The position numbers and the translations under genes are program-made. The notes under the pieces are model-generated. The model had not been told where the DNA came from. It was given only the letters and a program-made list of their open reading frames with translations, and searched no databases. Positions 10,401 to 17,779 of a stretch of 64,000 nt of DNA are shown here, one piece after another. Source of the DNA: Chitinophaga nivalis (GTDB lineage: Bacteria > Bacteroidota > Bacteroidia > Chitinophagales > Chitinophagaceae); the NCBI RefSeq assembly GCF_025989125.1, contig NZ_JAPDNR010000001.1:5196087-5260086 (forward strand), in the 5' to 3' direction. Within the stretch, counting starts at the first letter, position 1. Every line of letters starts with the position of its first letter.

Positions 10401-13340
10401 ATCTTCCGTAGTCAATGGCAACGCATCGAGGGCACGACGGTCCGTTTTTCCATTGGCGGTCAGCGGTAATTTATCCAGGTGTACCAACAAAGCCGGAATC
10501 ATATAATCCGGCAGGTAGTTATGCAGATAATCTGATAAGGCTACTGCATCCAGCACGGCTTCCGATACATAAAAACCGACCAGGTATTTGCCCTGACCGG
10601 ATGCATGCTCTTTGGTGAGTACAACGGCCTGACGGATGCCCTGATAGGCTGTCAGCCGGCTTTCTATCTCGCCCGGTTCAATACGGTACCCTCGTACCTT
10701 CACCTGAAAATCATTGCGACCAATATATTCCAGGTTACCATCCGGCAGGTATCTCACCAGATCACCGGTTTTATACAACCGGCTGTTGCTATCGGTTAAT
10801 TTTTCTCCTGTTGTCTGAAATGGATTATTGATAAACCGTTCTCTTGTCAGCTCCGGCAGATGCAGGTATCCTCTGGCCACGCCTGCCCCGCCAATATACA
10901 GTTCTCCGGCTGCACCGATTGGTAATGGCGCCAGCTGTCCATCCAATACATAAACACGGTAGTTATTATAAGCCTTGCCGATGGAAAAAGCAGTGGTGTC
11001 CCGGGTGATTTCATAATACGTAGCCCCTACCGTTGTTTCTGTAGGACCATATTCATCGATGATCTTATCTGAAAACTGCAGGATACCTGCTATATGCGCA
11101 GGCAACAGTTTTTCGCCACCTACTACCGTGAGCCGGAGATGCAGGTTTTCATCTGCTGCATCCAGGAGCGCCAGGTATCCCGGTGTGGATTTCACCATGT
11201 CAATACGGTGCTGTATCAGGTGTTGTTTATAATCTGCTATCTGCACCACATCCTTTCCATATATAAAAATGGTTTTGCCATAACACAGCGGATATAAAGT
11301 AGTGGTCACAGACAGGTCAAAAAACAGGTTGCTGGAATAGTCCACGTGCTTTACCTCAGCCGGTACTATCTCCTGCAGATTATAGAGGTAGTTGGTAACT
11401 GCGCGGTGTTCAATCATTACTCCTTTGGGCTTACCGGTAGTACCGCTGGTATATATCACATAAGCCAGGTGGCCGGCGGTATTGATGGCAGGTAAATTCG
11501 TGCTGGGATAAGTGTCTGAAAGATCATCGTCTATACCGGCAATGATGACCGATAATGCCGCTGTGATATGTTTCAGGTAAGCGCTATATATCGCATTCGT
11601 CAATACAACTTTGGCATGCGTATCTGATATAATGAATGTAAGCCTGTCTTCCGGATAGGCCGGATCAATCGGCACATAACCTGCTCCTGCTTTCAGGATA
11701 GCCAGTACCGCAATGAGCATGTATTCCGACCGGTCCATACACACCCCTACCAGGTCGTCGGGACAGATGGCGTAGGTATCTCTCAGATAAGCCGCCAGTC
11801 GATTGGCAGCTTCGTTCAGTTCCCGGTAGCTGAGCTGTCTGTCTTCAAATACGAGCGCAGTATGATCCGGTATGGCCAGTGCCTGCTCTTCAAACAACTG
11901 ATGTACCAGTTTACCGGCAGGATATGCCACCACAGCAGCATTACTATCGTGTATCTGTGTGGTGTATTGCAGCTCACTGAGTAACGGATATTCCCGGATC
12001 AGTTTCATCACCCGGTTTTGCAACAGGTCTGTCAGCACTGTCTGAAACAAACGCTGGTACATCTCTATAAAATTGCTGACCAGCGTATCATCCAGTTGTC
12101 GGTTATCATATAATACCCGGTATTGTAATGGTTCCGTTCCTGTCACCTGCTGGAACAATAGTTTCGACGACAGGTTCAGGTCATATTCATTATTGATCTG
12201 TACCTGATGAATACCCTCATATTGAATCGGCTGTTCTTTCAGACTTGTTTGTCCGAATACATAATCCGGTAGCTTACCATTGGCGGTATGTCGCACAATC
12301 TCTGCTACGGGCAGGTATTTTGCCTGGCTGTCATTCAGTTCCCGGATAAAATCGTGGGTAGCGGTGATCAGTTCCTGTAACGTTGTTCCCGCATGAAAGC
12401 GGTAAGCCCGGATAATTGTATTGATGGCAGCGCCAAAGAGCGGCGTATCATCCCGCCGTACCGATACCGGATAAGCCACGCCGATGTTCTCCTGACCGGT
12501 TATCCGGTACAGCAGGATCGCGAATATCAGTTGCCCGAACGCAAAGAAAGAGAGGTGGTATTGTTCTCTTAAAGCCGCCAATGCAATGGTCAGATTTTCG
12601 TTTAACCGAAAACGTTGTTCCGCAGGTGGATGATAAATAGTGGAAAGATGATTATCTGCCGGCTGATGTACTTTTTCCAGGAATTGTAAGTCTGCACCGG
12701 CAACATCAGCCAGATGAGATTTCCAGAAAGCGTGTATGGGTTGCTGATGCTGATGTACCCTGCTATTCAGCTCCAGTGCCGCCTCCTGGTGATGGCTGCT
12801 TTGCGCGGCAATATCCGGCAGATAATGATACCCCTCTTCATTGTAATATCGTCCCAGTTCCGTTATAAATGTGTCGAACACCATTCCATCCGTCAGGATA
12901 TGTGGCAGTATATAAATGATGCGGTACAGGTCATCATTTAATTTAATGAGATAAAATCTTGCCAGCAGGTCTTGCTCCAGGTCAAAAGGACGTGTTATTA
13001 ATGACAACAACTCCGTTGCCGGCAGCGGATTATTATAGTATACCAGCAATTGCGTATCTGGTGGTAATGCAGGCCTGCCGGACCAGTATAAAAGATCTTC
13101 TTCCCTGCGAACATTACTATTGACAATACCATAATCATTCACTAGTCTGACAAGGCTTTCATTCAGCCGAACGGGATTGAATGCGCCGGATAAAATCTGA
13201 TCCCATACAATATGGTAATCACTTCGTGTTGGTTGCAACAACCATTCATAATAGAAAGTTCTTTGAAGTATGGTCAGTTCTGCTTTGAAAGATAAAAATT
13301 CACTATTCAAGGTATCAGTAAGATGATTTCTGTTTTCCAT
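1..13340 (-). CDS. Non-ribosomal peptide synthetase, N-terminal three modules (partial, runs off the left edge)
   Basis: An open frame runs leftward from an ATG at 13340 to the window edge, at least 4,446 codons without a stop. It is a multimodular cytoplasmic synthetase that activates amino acids, loads them on carrier domains and joins them. Approximate order in nucleotides: C1 13340-12050, A1 11930-10420, T1 10400-10190, E-like 1 10140-8950, C2 8850-7530, A2 7480-5950, T2 5920-5710, E-like 2 5650-4450, C3 4350-3050, A3 2990-1480, T3 1440-1230, E3 1180 to beyond 1. Three A3 motifs (YTSGTTGKPKGV type) and three GGDSI carrier sites are readable. C2 and C3 have HHxxxDG; C1 has PHILTDG, which keeps the catalytic second His. 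Starting with a C domain means the first acceptor is joined to something supplied from outside, either an acyl chain or an upstream synthetase. A phosphopantetheinyl transferase lies at 30.75 kb. Later modules and any thioesterase are not visible. Confidence 0.97.
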   Translation of the reverse strand, partial: MENRNHLTDTLNSEFLSFKAELTILQRTFYYEWLLQPTRSDYHIVWDQILSGAFNPVRLNESLVRLVNDYGIVNSNVRREEDLLYWSGRPALPPDTQLLVYYNNPLPATELLSLITRPFDLEQDLLARFYLIKLNDDLYRIIYILPHILTDGMVFDTFITELGRYYNEEGYHYLPDIAAQSSHHQEAALELNSRVHQHQQPIHAFWKSHLADVAGADLQFLEKVHQPADNHLSTIYHPPAEQRFRLNENLTIALAALREQYHLSFFAFGQLIFAILLYRITGQENIGVAYPVSVRRDDTPLFGAAINTIIRAYRFHAGTTLQELITATHDFIRELNDSQAKYLPVAEIVRHTANGKLPDYVFGQTSLKEQPIQYEGIHQVQINNEYDLNLSSKLLFQQVTGTEPLQYRVLYDNRQLDDTLVSNFIEMYQRLFQTVLTDLLQNRVMKLIREYPLLSELQYTTQIHDSNAAVVAYPAGKLVHQLFEEQALAIPDHTALVFEDRQLSYRELNEAANRLAAYLRDTYAICPDDLVGVCMDRSEYMLIAVLAILKAGAGYVPIDPAYPEDRLTFIISDTHAKVVLTNAIYSAYLKHITAALSVIIAGIDDDLSDTYPSTNLPAINTAGHLAYVIYTSGTTGKPKGVMIEHRAVTNYLYNLQEIVPAEVKHVDYSSNLFFDLSVTTTLYPLCYGKTIFIYGKDVVQIADYKQHLIQHRIDMVKSTPGYLALLDAADENLHLRLTVVGGEKLLPAHIAGILQFSDKIIDEYGPTETTVGATYYEITRDTTAFSIGKAYNNYRVYVLDGQLAPLPIGAAGELYIGGAGVARGYLHLPELTRERFINNPFQTTGEKLTDSNSRLYKTGDLVRYLPDGNLEYIGRNDFQVKVRGYRIEPGEIESRLTAYQGIRQAVVLTKEHASGQGKYLVGFYVSEAVLDAVALSDYLHNYLPDYMIPALLVHLDKLPLTANGKTDRRALDALPLTTEDTYQAPLNEIQAVLCDIYAQALGLPVAAIGIQDDFFHLGGDSIVSIQIIHKIRQRLGIGVSVAEIFRYKTIASLYEQVLSRFSPDDGPIAPEQGVLQGESTLAPSQAWYFEKLTAGGHKQVVAITAAIPSPDKRILEQSIQLLTIYHDALRFRYEQQGNHYRQWYEQAGAKVPLYEITDSREVTDHLSEEWAYNTAEPLLAIYYQPGAQGRIWLSAHPLVADKTGAGILLQDLYRIYQYLSAGNQPPAAIASWLGPKGHSYRQWANALAVRTITPAETDHWTMAAAGIAADNARLQPYRVATVSQAAFSLDHSLTTQLLTTNNEVYHTRPEELLLSAFKTALTDVTGLAAVYVLLQEERAATEGLDISRTAGNFVTLRPVQLPAIPETPDAVTTATTVKESLRKVTYNGTGYGKLYGYRQEAWPCIRFSYTGAIEQPADQDGQVVVPTATSHDPAGLLTVTVTVVDGLLQCSISGYLPATVLAAFADAYQQALTSLSSRLATAGRSYLTGSDIGHVLSDEALQALQAEREITGVFLANGLQEGFIYHVLHAGAAHDAYGIQREIDYHTRLQPTSLQQAWHYAQQQFSALRLRFSWEETLVQVVDKNGVLPWEYHDLSSLSETAQEEYIRTKINVALSEPFELATGKLFRVYLLQLAEAHYRCIFQYHHIILDGWSEPLLLDFVHTTYLQLLQGTPVSIQPDNSFVAARQYLQAHRDDHLQYWTEQVNRIAEREDLSGWLKPEKRKVVLSTYRQVAISAVLELSFSRERYHALKNYCHTHGVTITAVMQYIWHKLLHTYGYGNTTVAGLAVAGRNIPVAGVEQSVGLYLNTLPVVVAHTGGHVLAAIRALQEQVQEASSHSAVSLARIQQQGERLFNSVFMYDNYVVAANEATIAALGLSFRYAVGQLEYPLGVSVTDRDQQLVFMLMYAGELFEEAMMRQVLAGVESLTDQLIGQPEITTAALRYLDETRYQEVVYRWNETAVAYPAEQTLHGLFEAQVIRTPAATAVVYNGHALTYRELSEQANVLAAYLQTKYTIRPDDRVALCLERSTHMLIAMLAVLKAGGAYVPLDPTYPAERITYIISDTAAAVILTDSATIERLTAIVADQPWAIENIDSEYGQSAVAGIYPNVNPAALTTGDHLAYVIYTSGTSGQPKGVMIPHHGVVNLARVQGAAFGLADGSSRQCLWYANYVFDAHVSEVFTSLVYGHALHILDNKCRTDLHLLKNYITTHHIHTATIPPALLDTANLLPLHTLVVAGDTTAASLMEQYRQQGTQVINAYGPTEVTVCATLQPYTAGGSHLNIGRPLGNVTVYVLDGEGQPVPAGAIGELYVGGAGVARGYLNQPALTAERFIPNPFQTAVANEQNSRLYKTGDLVRYLPDGSLEFAGRLDFQVKIRGNRVEPEEIVACLITYPGIRQAVVLAQEHASGSGKYLTGYYVAEETFDTAALQAHVGARLPEYMVPAVWVHLTALPLTASGKPDRKVLTGLAAAPEKQYQAPENETQVLLCEIYAAVLGLEISEVGIQDDFFRMGGDSIVSIRLASRIRQRIGISVSIDDIFRYRTIAALYGFIQLQAGGEADRLAAEQGILSGACPLSPVQSWWLEREVPWAAGERLSFLVDVPVLDLDILEHSLHKLVTYHDALRLRVQSSENGPLQYYEDAIAAPLLQLADAAGPEVSGILQPDGGALFNAVYITGDTNARSRLCLSVHYLVADAVSGYLLLEDLRQIYDELATGIRDNRISLNEIAGITAATILGAKTSSYRQWVHAVEDTTVANQWGAATGNTWWQQQTIPAVNRTVFTLNREETALLTGALNQVYHTRVEDLLLTALEQALSACTGQTRHGILLTTDNRSATPAGIDITRTAGRFTTWYPIWLHATGATDSGAAIIAVKETLRKAAANGVGYGKLTGYSKEVLPDLSFAYTAAPEILAGSDWQLISGDVEPAAPVNGLHIQASVKAGQLQCNISGQLPAALLADVSSSYQQALGALVQQLAGAQRTYLTGSDINQVISPALLQVLQADREVDGIYLANGLQEGFIYQSLHATTGDDAYHVQLIWDYHNELDVAKLEQAWQYALQQYSTLRLRFSWEESLVQIIDKSGTPDWRYIDLAHLTKTDQENYIRQLLASDRQAAYDLAAGKLWWIYLLKLDETAYCCIFSHHHIILDGWSQPILLDYVHTAYLRLLQGLPVLITPETSYAAGRAWLQAHRADNEAYWEAYVEQLQSREEWGGLLKAEKRQVVLSAYRDIQHSAVLELPISGERYQALKKFCATHGLTMNAVWQYLWHKQLQVYGHSDTTVVGMTVSGRSIPVADIEYSAGLYINTLPVIVTHTAGSVLAAIRSLQHQIQETNRRSEVSLARLQKGGERLFNSLFAYENYTAAANNFAAGALSFSFRESVSKLDYPLGINIADHGRQLNILLLYAAELFEPAMMKQLLEGVGELADQLVAHPAMTTADFRYLNERQYQQIIHTENNTITAYPATHTLQELFEAQAARTPEHTAVIDAATSLTYRQLNEAANQLAAYLRHTCNVQPEELIGLCIDRTTDLLVAVLAILKAGGAYVPMDPGYPADRIAYILSDTGAKVLLTNKAHAADLEQLAVSLPVTVISVDQTAAFLAYPTENLPAVTAAGHLAYVMYTSGTTGKPKGVMIEHRALVNLLTYYQDTYFTAGAAINTWSVTNYVFDIWGLEYGLALLSGGFIELADSKVLTVDTDRYTFIQLTPGLLSAGFDQFRFNNPALKLFVGGEAITSELLTKLFTQTEITFVLNVYGPTETTIWSLNQLNTPAQWNTHIGRPIANTTVYVLDNELRPVPPGAAGELYIGGAGVARGYLNLPALTAARFIRNPFQTTAEREQQYNDRLYKTGDLVRYLPDGSLAYIGRNDFQVKIRGYRIELGEIESRLLLYPGIRQAVVLAREHATGSGKYLAGYYVADTAADAGELQAYLTRHLPEYMVPGVLLHLDALPLTVNGKLDRKALPDPQLAESRHYHAPENETEALLCTTYEAVLGLPAATVGIHDNFFHLGGDSIVSIRLVNSIKQRLGVTVSVKDIFRHRTVSALYQHIATGIPTTAVLAEQGLLVGTSSLLPVQEWFFQQVDNGILPAYHHWNQSFLATVPVLDKKLLEESIVRLVNQHDALRFRYERKTDGYQQVYSEAAVFVKVHYQDIRLLPAEASIAAILTEWQSSFDIHNGPLWAAGYLEGYEDGLARIWFAFHHLLIDTVSWRIILEDLQKIYTHLFRIVNSGDADQSDLSGITAHSILGAKGSSYRQWVNEIHIYDTAKEKDYWQQVTTAITAGNAVLSAHAVTGVNKVGISLNTEHTGLLLHACNQVYYTGINDILLSALGNALSSLTGRNNHPVLVESHGRETGSDTIDLTHTVGWFAAMYPVVLETIPDNPGASLIHTKEMLRAVPGNGIGFGVLHGYHSEGLPLISFNYTGRFEAQTGEWRITAEDSGIAIAGENKEQPFLH
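4430..8949 (-). other. NRPS module 2 (C-A-T-E-like), Tyr/Phe-type adenylation code
   Basis: The A2 pocket reads D-A-S-T-V-A-A-V-C-(K), which I recall as one of the published Tyr signatures and close to the Phe code DAWTIAAICK. Supporting stretches are FDAHVSE near 6820, TATIPP near 6690, LVVAGD near 6635 and INAYGPTEVTVC near 6560. The condensation domain has HHIILDG near 8400. The carrier is MGGDSI near 5805. The E-type domain reads V-H-Y-L-V-A-D (second His replaced by Tyr, near 5270) and T-T-D-N-R-S at the EGHGRE position (near 4855), so it too should be catalytically dead. The tail of this domain is otherwise full length. Confidence 0.85.
8950..13340 (-). other. NRPS module 1 (C-A-T-E-like), Asn-type adenylation code
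   Basis: Aligned by eye to the gramicidin synthetase A (GrsA) positions, the A1 pocket reads D-L-T-K-V-G-E-V-G-(K). From memory this is nearly the published Asn code (DLTKLGEVGK). The supporting stretches are FFDLSVT near 11320, MVKSTPG near 11190, VVGGEK near 11115 and DEYGPTETTVG near 11040. The carrier site LGGDSI is near 10285. The following E-type domain reads A-H-P-L-V-A-D where HHxxxD is expected (near 9740), and L-Q-E-E-R where E-G-H-G-R-E is expected (near 9330). Catalytic His and Glu are therefore both missing. Specificity is inferred; the motif residues are seen. Confidence 0.85.
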
Positions 13341-14888
13341 AATAGACGCAATTATTTTTGGTTAACCTGCCGGATAAGTACCGGTTGACAAGATGTTCAG
13401 ATGAAATCCATGATGATAACAGACAAGACATCCCCGTTACAAAGGGGAAACCCCGATGTACATAAAAAGGACATCCGTAAAACGGTGAGCTGATGTGCTA
13501 TTTTGCAGGAGATGACACAGCAATCCCCCCTTTCCACGTATACCGGTACAACAGGCAAGAACAAGCCTGTTACAGGGTATACCTGTAATCAATCATTTAA
13601 AAGTGAAGCGAACAAAAACGGGTGCAAGCGTCAATTACAATATGCAATAGAACAACTACCATATATGTCAGGGATGATGATCCATAACACTACAGCGTAA
13701 AAGTGTGCAGACAATAAATTTTACTTATTGTATCAGAAATACTAAGCTTCGTTTCCTCTGTAAATTAACTGGGCAAACATATCAGGGGGCTATTTCAACG
13801 TTTCCGCAAAAAGTGATTGTTCGACATATCACGTTCACCGGATTAACAGCATCCATTTCGTATAGCCGTCCTGCAATAAAAATCCTTTCCTGAAGAATGG
13901 TTTCCCGATATAATGAGCAATAACATCCATCATCATTCTACACACAATATAGGCGACTACAGATAAAAACATGCATGCACCATTTATACCTCTTACTTTT
14001 AAAAATAGCATCAAACCGTTGATTATGCTAAATACGCAATAGGACGTTTCATTAAAATGAGTTTATAATTAACAACACCAAAGAATACACCACTTATATG
14101 ACTGCATTCACAGCTTTTTAAATGGTAAAACAAATGTAGCTGGCAACCCTGAATTAAACTTGCAGGAACAACTTTTTTTCTCCCAAACCATTGAAAACAT
14201 TGCACATACAGCCAATGTCGCCATGCTAACTGCAGTCAAAAAAGCGGAATTCAAAGACAAAAAATGAGCATTCTGCAGTGCGCTATTTTTTCCATGTATA
14301 GAGAATGAATAAATTATCTTCCTACCAGATAAAATCAAAAAAGAGGTAAAAAAAGCGCAAAAAAATATTTCATCTGCTCAAAAAAAAAATCAAATACCTG
14401 CATTTTTACAGCTCAATACTTATCATCATCCTGTTATATACGCCGATACATCCATCTCGAAAACCTGTATACATCACTGCTTTCCGATGCTATATCTTTA
14501 TTTTTTAGCAATATGCAACAACACAGCAGCCCGGCTCACTATCTTTACAGCATCCAATGTTCCGGATCAGCATTTATGCGTGCCGTTTCGAAACTATCCG
14601 CCACACAGGAACTTTCCTGTTCTACTACAACAAAACAACACAAGAGGAAAAATAACTGCCTACACTTTATAAAACCTGCTACCTATAACCGGAAAATTGG
14701 ATACAAACTAACGGGCAATCCTTCATACAGATGAAAGGTACAACACTGCTCTAACCTGCATACGGTACAACCGCCGACCGGCTATATACGCTGGTTCCGG
14801 CCATTTACCCTATCAGCAGTATCGCTATCTCCTGCGTACTACCCGGCATTGTTAACATTCTTTCACCTTAATGCAAGGATCATTAACC

Positions 14889-14917
14889 TATTGCCTTATA
14901 CCCCAACGTTACTTTCG
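14889..14917 (+). promoter_or_regulatory. Possible promoter for the outer-membrane barrel gene
   Basis: TATTG (14889-14893) and TACTTTCG (14910-14917) resemble the Bacteroidota -33 TTTG and -7 TAnnTTTG elements. The 16-base spacing is slightly short. The -7 element lies inside the left half of the inverted repeat. Confidence 0.35.
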
Positions 14918-14939
14918 TAGCCTGTTCCTAAAGTAACGT
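14906..14939. promoter_or_regulatory. Perfect 10-bp inverted repeat just upstream of the barrel gene (operator or 5' leader hairpin)
   Basis: ACGTTACTTT (14906-14915) and AAAGTAACGT (14930-14939) are exact inverted copies separated by 14 bases. The right arm ends five bases before the ATG at 14945. A regulator dimer could bind here, or the transcript could fold and hide the start codon. Confidence 0.5.
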
Positions 14940-14944
14940 ATACG

Positions 14945-17767
14945 ATGTTCAAAAACTGTTTATTCCTGCTATGCTGTTGCTGTACCCTGATAGCCAATGC
15001 CCGGCAGCATGGTACGATCAAAGGTTATGTAGCTGATGCTACTACCCGGCATCCGGTAGCAGCGGCCACGATCACCCTGCTACAGCAAAAAGATTCTTCG
15101 CTGGTGAGTTTTACCATGTCAGACAACAAAGGTTATTTCTCGCTCACCGGCGTTACCAGTGGTACCTACCGGCTACTGATCACCCATGTAAATTATCATG
15201 CCACCAACCGCCAGGTAGTCATCAAACCGGATGCACCCACCGGCAATATGGATACGATACTATTGTATGACCGTAGTACCGTATTACGGGAAGTAGTCGT
15301 CAGCGGAGCAGTGCCACCTGTAACCCTCATCGGCGACACCATCGAATACAATTCCGCCTCTTTTAAAACCATTCCTAACGCCACTGTAGAACAACTATTA
15401 AAAAAATTACCGGGCCTTGAAGTAGATAAAAACGGTACCGTAAAAGCCCAGGGACAAAAAGTAAACCGGGTACTCGTGGATGGTAAAGAATTTTTTGGTG
15501 CAGATCCTAAAATGGCCACTAAAAATCTGCCTGCAGACGCCGTTGATAAAGTACAGGTATATGACCGTCAAAGTGATGTAGCCCGCTTAACCGGACTGGA
15601 TGACGGGAACAGCGAAAAAACTGTGAACCTGCAGCTAAAACCCGATAAAAAGAAAGGTCTCTTCGGGAAAGCAATGGCCGGAGGTGGCACCGCCGGGAGA
15701 TATGAAGGCCGCTTTAATGTGAACTCCTTTAAAGGGAACCGGCAGTTCTCCGCTATCGGTATGGCTAACAACACCAATGCGGAAGGTTTTTCTTTTATGG
15801 ACCTGATGAATTTCAGCGGAGAGCTAAACCGGCTCCGGCAAAACGGCCAGGGTAATATTAACTTTACTATCAATGCCGATGATCCACTGGCGGCATTTGC
15901 CGGCGGCAATAACAACAATGGCATTAAAACCATTGCCGGCGGTGGCATTAATTACAACAATACCCTTGGTAAAAAAACGGATATTACCAGCAACTATTTC
16001 TACAATCATTATCAGCCCCAACTGGAAAACACCTTACAACGCCATTACTTCCTGCCCGATTCCTCCTATTATTACAACCAGCAAAGCAACACGCATAATC
16101 GCAGCAATTCGCACCGGTTAAACCTGGGGGCCGATATTCCACTGGACTCCTTTCACTCGCTTAAAGTCACCGCAACAGCGGGTTATCAGGCTACCCGCCA
16201 TCATAGCAACAACCGTTATGAAACATTAACTGAAAAACAGCAACTCATCAACCAGGGCTACAGCAACAATGCTACCAACGGACAAGGTACTAACTTCAGC
16301 AGCAGTCTGTTATTCAGGAAAAAATTCCGGCGTAAAGGCCGTACGTTTTCTTTCCAGCTGCAAAACAGTTACAACAGCAGTAACAGCGACGGCACACTGC
16401 TTTCCGTAAACCGGTTCTTCAACAGACCCGCTTCATTGCCCGATACAGATTCCATCCATCAGCAAAACAAGACGTCGGGACTGCTCAACAGCTATACTGT
16501 TCAAAGCGTGTATACGGAACCGTTATCACGGCGCGTTCTGCTGGAATTCAGTTTAAGTCGCAGCCATACCCTAAGTACATCCGACAAAACCACCTATGAC
16601 TATGATCCTAAAAGTGGCCGCTATGACCGGTTGAATCCTGCATTGACCAACAACTTTGAAAACACCTACGGTTATACCAATGCCGGACTACGCCTGCGTA
16701 TCCAACGGAAAAAATTCAGTCTGGCATTTGGCGCCGCCTGGCAGGAAGCCGCCTTAAAGGGAAAGATCATTGCCCGCAATACTGACTCTGTCATTCAAAC
16801 CACCTTTTACAATATACTGCCTGTAGTCCGGTTTAAATATGATTTCACGCGCTACCAGCACCTTAATATTCAGTTCAACACGACCACCAATCAACCTACC
16901 TTGGCTCAACTGCAACCCGTACCGGACATTACGGATCCGCTCAATATCAGCGAAGGAAATCCTGATCTGAAACAGGAAGTCAATTATCAGCTGCAACTCA
17001 ATTTTATGGCAGTAAATCCTTTCCGTAATAAAAACCTGTTTGCTTTCTTTACGTTACAGGAAACGCAACAGAAGATTGTGAACTACGATACCGTAGATAG
17101 TCTGGGCGTGAAACGCAGCCGACCTGTGAATGTGAACGGCGTCTATAACATCACCGGTAACCTGCAACTCTCCCTACCCCTCCGTTTCGTTAAGGGTACG
17201 CTACATTTCAGCGCCAATACAGGTTACAGCAAAAATAAACAGTTCATCAATACCGTTCCCAATACCATTCATACTTTGCGTATCGGGCCATCGATACGGG
17301 CAGATCTGCTACCGGGAGATAAAACAGATCTCTCCTTCAGCGCCGGCATTGATTATTACAGCAGCACCTATTCATTACAACCCGCGCTGAATACCCAATA
17401 TCTTTCCCAGCAATATGAAGGTAACTTTAACTGTGAGCTACCGGCAAATTTCAGCCTGTCTACCAGCATCACCTATACCATCAACAGCCGCCGGGCAGCG
17501 GGCTACAACCGCAATATACCCTTATGGCATTTATCGGTGAGCCGGCAGTTTCTGCGTTTCAAAAGAGCCGAACTGAAACTCAGTGTATACGATCTTTTCA
17601 ATCAAAACGTTGGCATCAACCGGACCAGTAATCAGAATTATATTGAAGACAGCCAGACCAAAAATCTGCAACGTTTCTTCCAGCTGGGCTTTACGTATAG
17701 TCTTCACAAAAACGGGCTGGCGGCAAATAAACAGGGAGAGGGCATCCGGATTATGCGGATGCCCTGA
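14945..17767 (+). CDS. Outer-membrane beta-barrel protein with carboxypeptidase-like N-domain (TonB receptor-like)
   Basis: A 940-residue exported protein. It has a signal peptide (about residues 1-20), then a carboxypeptidase-regulatory-like Ig fold (about 24-110, GTIKGYVADATTRHPVAAA to YRLLITHVNYH), then a plug-like stretch (DTIEYNSASFK, GLEVDKNGTVKAQGQ, VLVDGKEFFG) and a long Asn/Tyr-rich barrel ending in FTYSLHKNG. This is the architecture of the Bacteroidota outer-membrane beta-barrel family related to TonB-dependent receptors. I see no clear TonB box, so energised uptake is not certain. The substrate is unknown. It converges with the GLPGLI gene, whose stop lies 12 bases beyond; that pairing is common in this phylum. 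The ATG at 14945 is preceded by an unusual inverted repeat. Confidence 0.88.
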   Translation: MFKNCLFLLCCCCTLIANARQHGTIKGYVADATTRHPVAAATITLLQQKDSSLVSFTMSDNKGYFSLTGVTSGTYRLLITHVNYHATNRQVVIKPDAPTGNMDTILLYDRSTVLREVVVSGAVPPVTLIGDTIEYNSASFKTIPNATVEQLLKKLPGLEVDKNGTVKAQGQKVNRVLVDGKEFFGADPKMATKNLPADAVDKVQVYDRQSDVARLTGLDDGNSEKTVNLQLKPDKKKGLFGKAMAGGGTAGRYEGRFNVNSFKGNRQFSAIGMANNTNAEGFSFMDLMNFSGELNRLRQNGQGNINFTINADDPLAAFAGGNNNNGIKTIAGGGINYNNTLGKKTDITSNYFYNHYQPQLENTLQRHYFLPDSSYYYNQQSNTHNRSNSHRLNLGADIPLDSFHSLKVTATAGYQATRHHSNNRYETLTEKQQLINQGYSNNATNGQGTNFSSSLLFRKKFRRKGRTFSFQLQNSYNSSNSDGTLLSVNRFFNRPASLPDTDSIHQQNKTSGLLNSYTVQSVYTEPLSRRVLLEFSLSRSHTLSTSDKTTYDYDPKSGRYDRLNPALTNNFENTYGYTNAGLRLRIQRKKFSLAFGAAWQEAALKGKIIARNTDSVIQTTFYNILPVVRFKYDFTRYQHLNIQFNTTTNQPTLAQLQPVPDITDPLNISEGNPDLKQEVNYQLQLNFMAVNPFRNKNLFAFFTLQETQQKIVNYDTVDSLGVKRSRPVNVNGVYNITGNLQLSLPLRFVKGTLHFSANTGYSKNKQFINTVPNTIHTLRIGPSIRADLLPGDKTDLSFSAGIDYYSSTYSLQPALNTQYLSQQYEGNFNCELPANFSLSTSITYTINSRRAAGYNRNIPLWHLSVSRQFLRFKRAELKLSVYDLFNQNVGINRTSNQNYIEDSQTKNLQRFFQLGFTYSLHKNGLAANKQGEGIRIMRMP

Positions 17768-17779
17768 TGAAGTGCGGTA

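Larger units (their letters stand above)
13341..14944. other. Long gene-free stretch between the NRPS and the outer-membrane barrel gene
   Basis: These 1.6 kb are AT-rich with several A-runs and hold no reading frame I recognise; the frames of 60-90 codons here show no family motif or signal peptide. On the minus strand TATGTTTG (13774-13781) and TACATTTG (14131-14138) fit the Bacteroidota -7 consensus TAnnTTTG and could drive the NRPS from a long leader, but neither has a well-placed -33 TTTG. The right end carries a perfect inverted repeat, described separately. Confidence 0.6.

Noticed and set aside
1..13300. Many plus-strand open frames of 60-190 codons across the NRPS region (for example 7365-7928)
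   Set aside because: They lie opposite the long NRPS frame, have no recognisable motifs, and arise from the skewed codon use of the real minus-strand gene.
13503..13893. Two plus-strand frames of about 62-65 codons in the gap after the NRPS
   Set aside because: No family pattern, signal peptide or promoter; composition resembles intergenic DNA.
14023..14338. Two overlapping minus-strand frames of 60-76 codons
   Set aside because: Mutually overlapping, no motif, and in AT-rich sequence where chance frames are rare but unsupported.
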